The notes under the pieces were generated by a model. That model had not been told where the DNA came from and did no database searches. It was given only the letters and a program-made list of their open reading frames with translations. A stretch of 64,000 nt of DNA from CAVTTH01 sp963737545 (GTDB lineage Bacteria > Verrucomicrobiota > Verrucomicrobiia > Chthoniobacterales > UBA10450). This document shows, in pieces, positions 62,317-64,000 of the stretch; within the stretch, counting starts at the first letter, position 1; each line of letters starts with the position of its first letter. The stretch is taken from positions 705,454-769,453 of the forward strand of contig CAVTTH010000001.1 in assembly GCA_963737545.1 (NCBI GenBank), written 5' to 3'. A program made the position numbers and the translations under genes.

Positions 62317-63855
62317 CTAACGCCGCCCGCTGCCGCCGAGCAGACCGCCCAGAATTCCGCGGACAACCTGGCGTCCCATCTGGCTACTGGCTGAGCGCAT
62401 CACACTTTTGACCATACTCGTTGCCACCGAGTCGTGGATGGCGCCACGCGGACCAATCGTTGGCTTAAAGACTGATTCAGCTCCGCCGAGCACCTTGTTG
62501 AAGAAGGAATCTTTCGCTCCCTCGGGGACTGACGCTCCGGGGGTGGCGGCTGGAGCCCCGGCCGCTTCCACCTTCCCCGCCGCGCGCGCTTGCAACTTCT
62601 CGAAGGCGGATTCGCGGTCGACGACTTTCTCGTAATGTCCAAAAATTATCGATGACTGAATGATCTGCTTGCGCTGATCCGGCGTAATCGCACCCACCTG
62701 GCTGCGCGGCGGAACAATCTTGGCGCGTTGCACCACCGCCGGCGCACCGTTCTCCTCGAGCATGGAGACGAGCGCTTCGCCCACCTCGAGTTCAGTGAGC
62801 ACCGTTTCAACGTTTAGCTTTGGATTCTGACGGAAGGTCTGGGCCGCGGCAGTGACCGCCTTTTGATCACGCGGTGTGAAAGCGCGCAATGCATGTTGCA
62901 CTCGGTTACCCAGCTGCCCGAGGACAACGTCTGGAATATCGAGGGGGTTCTGACTGACGAAATAAACCCCCACCCCTTTTGATCGAATAAGCCGCACCAT
63001 TTGTTCGACCTTCTGCTGCACCGCAGGCTCAATGTCGGCAAAAAGGAGATGCGCTTCGTCGAAGAAAAAAACGAGCTTCGGTTTTTCCGGATCACCGATT
63101 TCGGGCAGGCGCTCGAAGAGTTCGGAGAGCAACCAGAGCAAAAACGTCGCGTAAACTTTCGGGGATTGCTGCATCAGTTTGTCGGCTGCGAGAATGTTGA
63201 CGACACCGCGCCCCTTCGGATCCGTTTGAATCAGATCGTCGAGATCGAGAGCGGGCTCGCCGAAGAATTTGTCGGCTCCCTGCGTCTCGAGCTCGAGCAG
63301 ATTTCGCTGAATCGCGCCGGCACTCGCGGCGGAAACGTTGCCGTATTGGGTTTTAAATTGGTCGGCGTTATCGGCAATGTACTGCAACATCGAGCGAAGG
63401 TCCTTCAGGTCGAGCAGGAGGAGACCGCTCTCATCGGCAATCTTGAAGACCATGTTCAGGACCCCTTCCTGCGTGTCGTTGAGAGAAAGAAGGCGGCCGA
63501 GGAGCAGCGGTCCCATTTCGGAAACCGTTGCGCGGACCGGATGACCGCTCTCCCCGAAAACATCCCAAAATGCGACCGGTGATGCCTCACCTTTGAAATC
63601 GGCAATCCCGAGTTCCTTCGCGCGCTGGACAATCTTGGGATTATTTCCGCCGGCCTGACTGAGACCGGCGAGATCGCCTTTCACGTCCGCCATGAAAACG
63701 GGTATCCCCCGCGCGCTGAAGTTCTCCGCCAGTGTCTGCAATGTCACCGTTTTTCCGGTCCCAGTTGCTCCTGCGATCAGACCGTGCCGGTTCGCCATTT
63801 TGGGCAGGAGATAAATTGGCTGGTCGCTTTGTGCGACGAGAATTGGATCATTCAT
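62317..63855 (-). CDS. HerA-like helicase (DUF853/YjgR family ATPase)
   Basis: The protein has 512 residues, typical of the family. Walker A is GLIAGATGTGKTVTLQTLA (25-43), then VFMADVKGDLAGLSQAGG, Walker B KLVFFFDEAHLLFAD, and VGVYFVSQNPLDIPDVVLGQLGNRVQHALRAF (in parts). HerA/FtsK-like motors pump DNA or protein; YjgR's role is unknown. A Gly/Ala/Pro-rich linker near 430-450 precedes a conserved C-terminal RGAIHDSVATSMVKSVMRS. It starts 52 bases after the probable lpxD end. Confidence 0.9.
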   Translation of the reverse strand: MNDPILVAQSDQPIYLLPKMANRHGLIAGATGTGKTVTLQTLAENFSARGIPVFMADVKGDLAGLSQAGGNNPKIVQRAKELGIADFKGEASPVAFWDVFGESGHPVRATVSEMGPLLLGRLLSLNDTQEGVLNMVFKIADESGLLLLDLKDLRSMLQYIADNADQFKTQYGNVSAASAGAIQRNLLELETQGADKFFGEPALDLDDLIQTDPKGRGVVNILAADKLMQQSPKVYATFLLWLLSELFERLPEIGDPEKPKLVFFFDEAHLLFADIEPAVQQKVEQMVRLIRSKGVGVYFVSQNPLDIPDVVLGQLGNRVQHALRAFTPRDQKAVTAAAQTFRQNPKLNVETVLTELEVGEALVSMLEENGAPAVVQRAKIVPPRSQVGAITPDQRKQIIQSSIIFGHYEKVVDRESAFEKLQARAAGKVEAAGAPAATPGASVPEGAKDSFFNKVLGGAESVFKPTIGPRGAIHDSVATSMVKSVMRSASSQMGRQVVRGILGGLLGGSGRR

Positions 63856-63907
63856 ACGGATAATTGGATTCTCTCCGAAGCCATCTCGTTGTCGAGACGA
63901 CCCCTGT

Positions 63908-64000
63908 CTATTTTTTCCTGGAAGCGAGCCGTTTTATCGCAGCCTGGCGCCGGGCAAATTCCTTGACGGGAATGGCTGGTGAACCCATCACCTTCATGCC
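63908..64000 (-). CDS. lpxD: C-terminal end of probable UDP-3-O-acylglucosamine N-acyltransferase (cut by window edge)
   Basis: The last 30 residues are in the window: GMKVMGSPAIPVKEFARRQA then AIKRLASRKK. 'G-x-PA-x-P-x-x-E-x-x-R' after a hexapeptide-repeat barrel is how LpxD proteins end. LpxD adds an acyl chain in lipid A synthesis, consistent with kdsA and lptABC in this genome. The rest lies beyond 64000, so the call is tentative; other left-handed beta-helix acyltransferases end similarly. Confidence 0.5.
   Translation of the reverse strand, partial: GMKVMGSPAIPVKEFARRQAAIKRLASRKK

Overview
This 64 kb window is a bacterial chromosome segment of roughly 55-58% GC. The cell is Gram-negative with lipopolysaccharide: kdsA, lptC-lptA-lptB and a probable lpxD end are all here. 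GatB implies indirect amidation of Gln-tRNA. The gene set, the DUF1761, Cdd1 and YwaF-type small proteins, and palindromic repeats whose chance translation reads 'GSAGASPS' or 'EGRPPWRP' suggest a soil Verrucomicrobiota (Spartobacteria/Chthoniobacterales-like). That assignment is inference. The 23S rRNA would settle it.

Layout. 1-5.3 kb: the end of an unknown, perhaps glycosyltransferase-like gene, rmlA, then a tightly overlapping set of three prepilin/PilX-like genes and a secreted protein. 5.3-10.2 kb: small envelope and redox genes (L,D-transpeptidase, a serpin C-terminal remnant, peroxiredoxin, Cdd1), a GH26-like lipoprotein and a REP-associated (RAYT) transposase with its repeats. 10.2-21.8 kb, minus strand: a giant GH18-like/NodB/GT2 fusion, a broken glycerate kinase, gatB, cvpA-aroC, and a cystathionine lyase/synthase-type enzyme next to cystathionine beta-synthase. 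22-30 kb: rpsA, a TMTC-like TPR membrane protein, asnS, speA, a bifunctional nuclease. 30-36.7 kb, minus strand: kdsA-lptC-lptA-lptB-hpf-hprK-ptsH-ptsI, joining LPS synthesis and export to ribosome hibernation and a regulatory PTS. 36.8-45.3 kb: a YwaF-like membrane protein, a tandem Usp protein, coaD-yceD-rpmF-plsX-fabH-tatD-L,D-transpeptidase, gmd and rph. 45.3-57.5 kb: a surface polysaccharide cluster rich in methyltransferases and unusual fusions (GT2 with a methyltransferase-like domain, a thymidine-kinase-like domain fused to a methyltransferase, sulfotransferase-GT2-GT4, Ig-like repeats fused to a methyltransferase). 57.6-61.2 kb: a 23S-5S rRNA unit with no adjacent 16S or tRNA, ended by a strong terminator. 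61.3-64 kb: a DUF1761 protein, a small exported protein, a HerA-like ATPase and the end of a probable lpxD.

Three genome-scale signals stand out. First, the word GCCTAACGA is strongly over-represented and often forces rare codons, like an uptake or recognition sequence. Second, five frameshifts in four genes (glycerate kinase twice, ptsI, GT39, GT2-GT4) all go in the +1 direction. Third, at least four families of short palindromic repeats occur, one of them flanking and lying inside the RAYT gene. No CRISPR array, prophage, tRNA gene or complete insertion sequence was seen.
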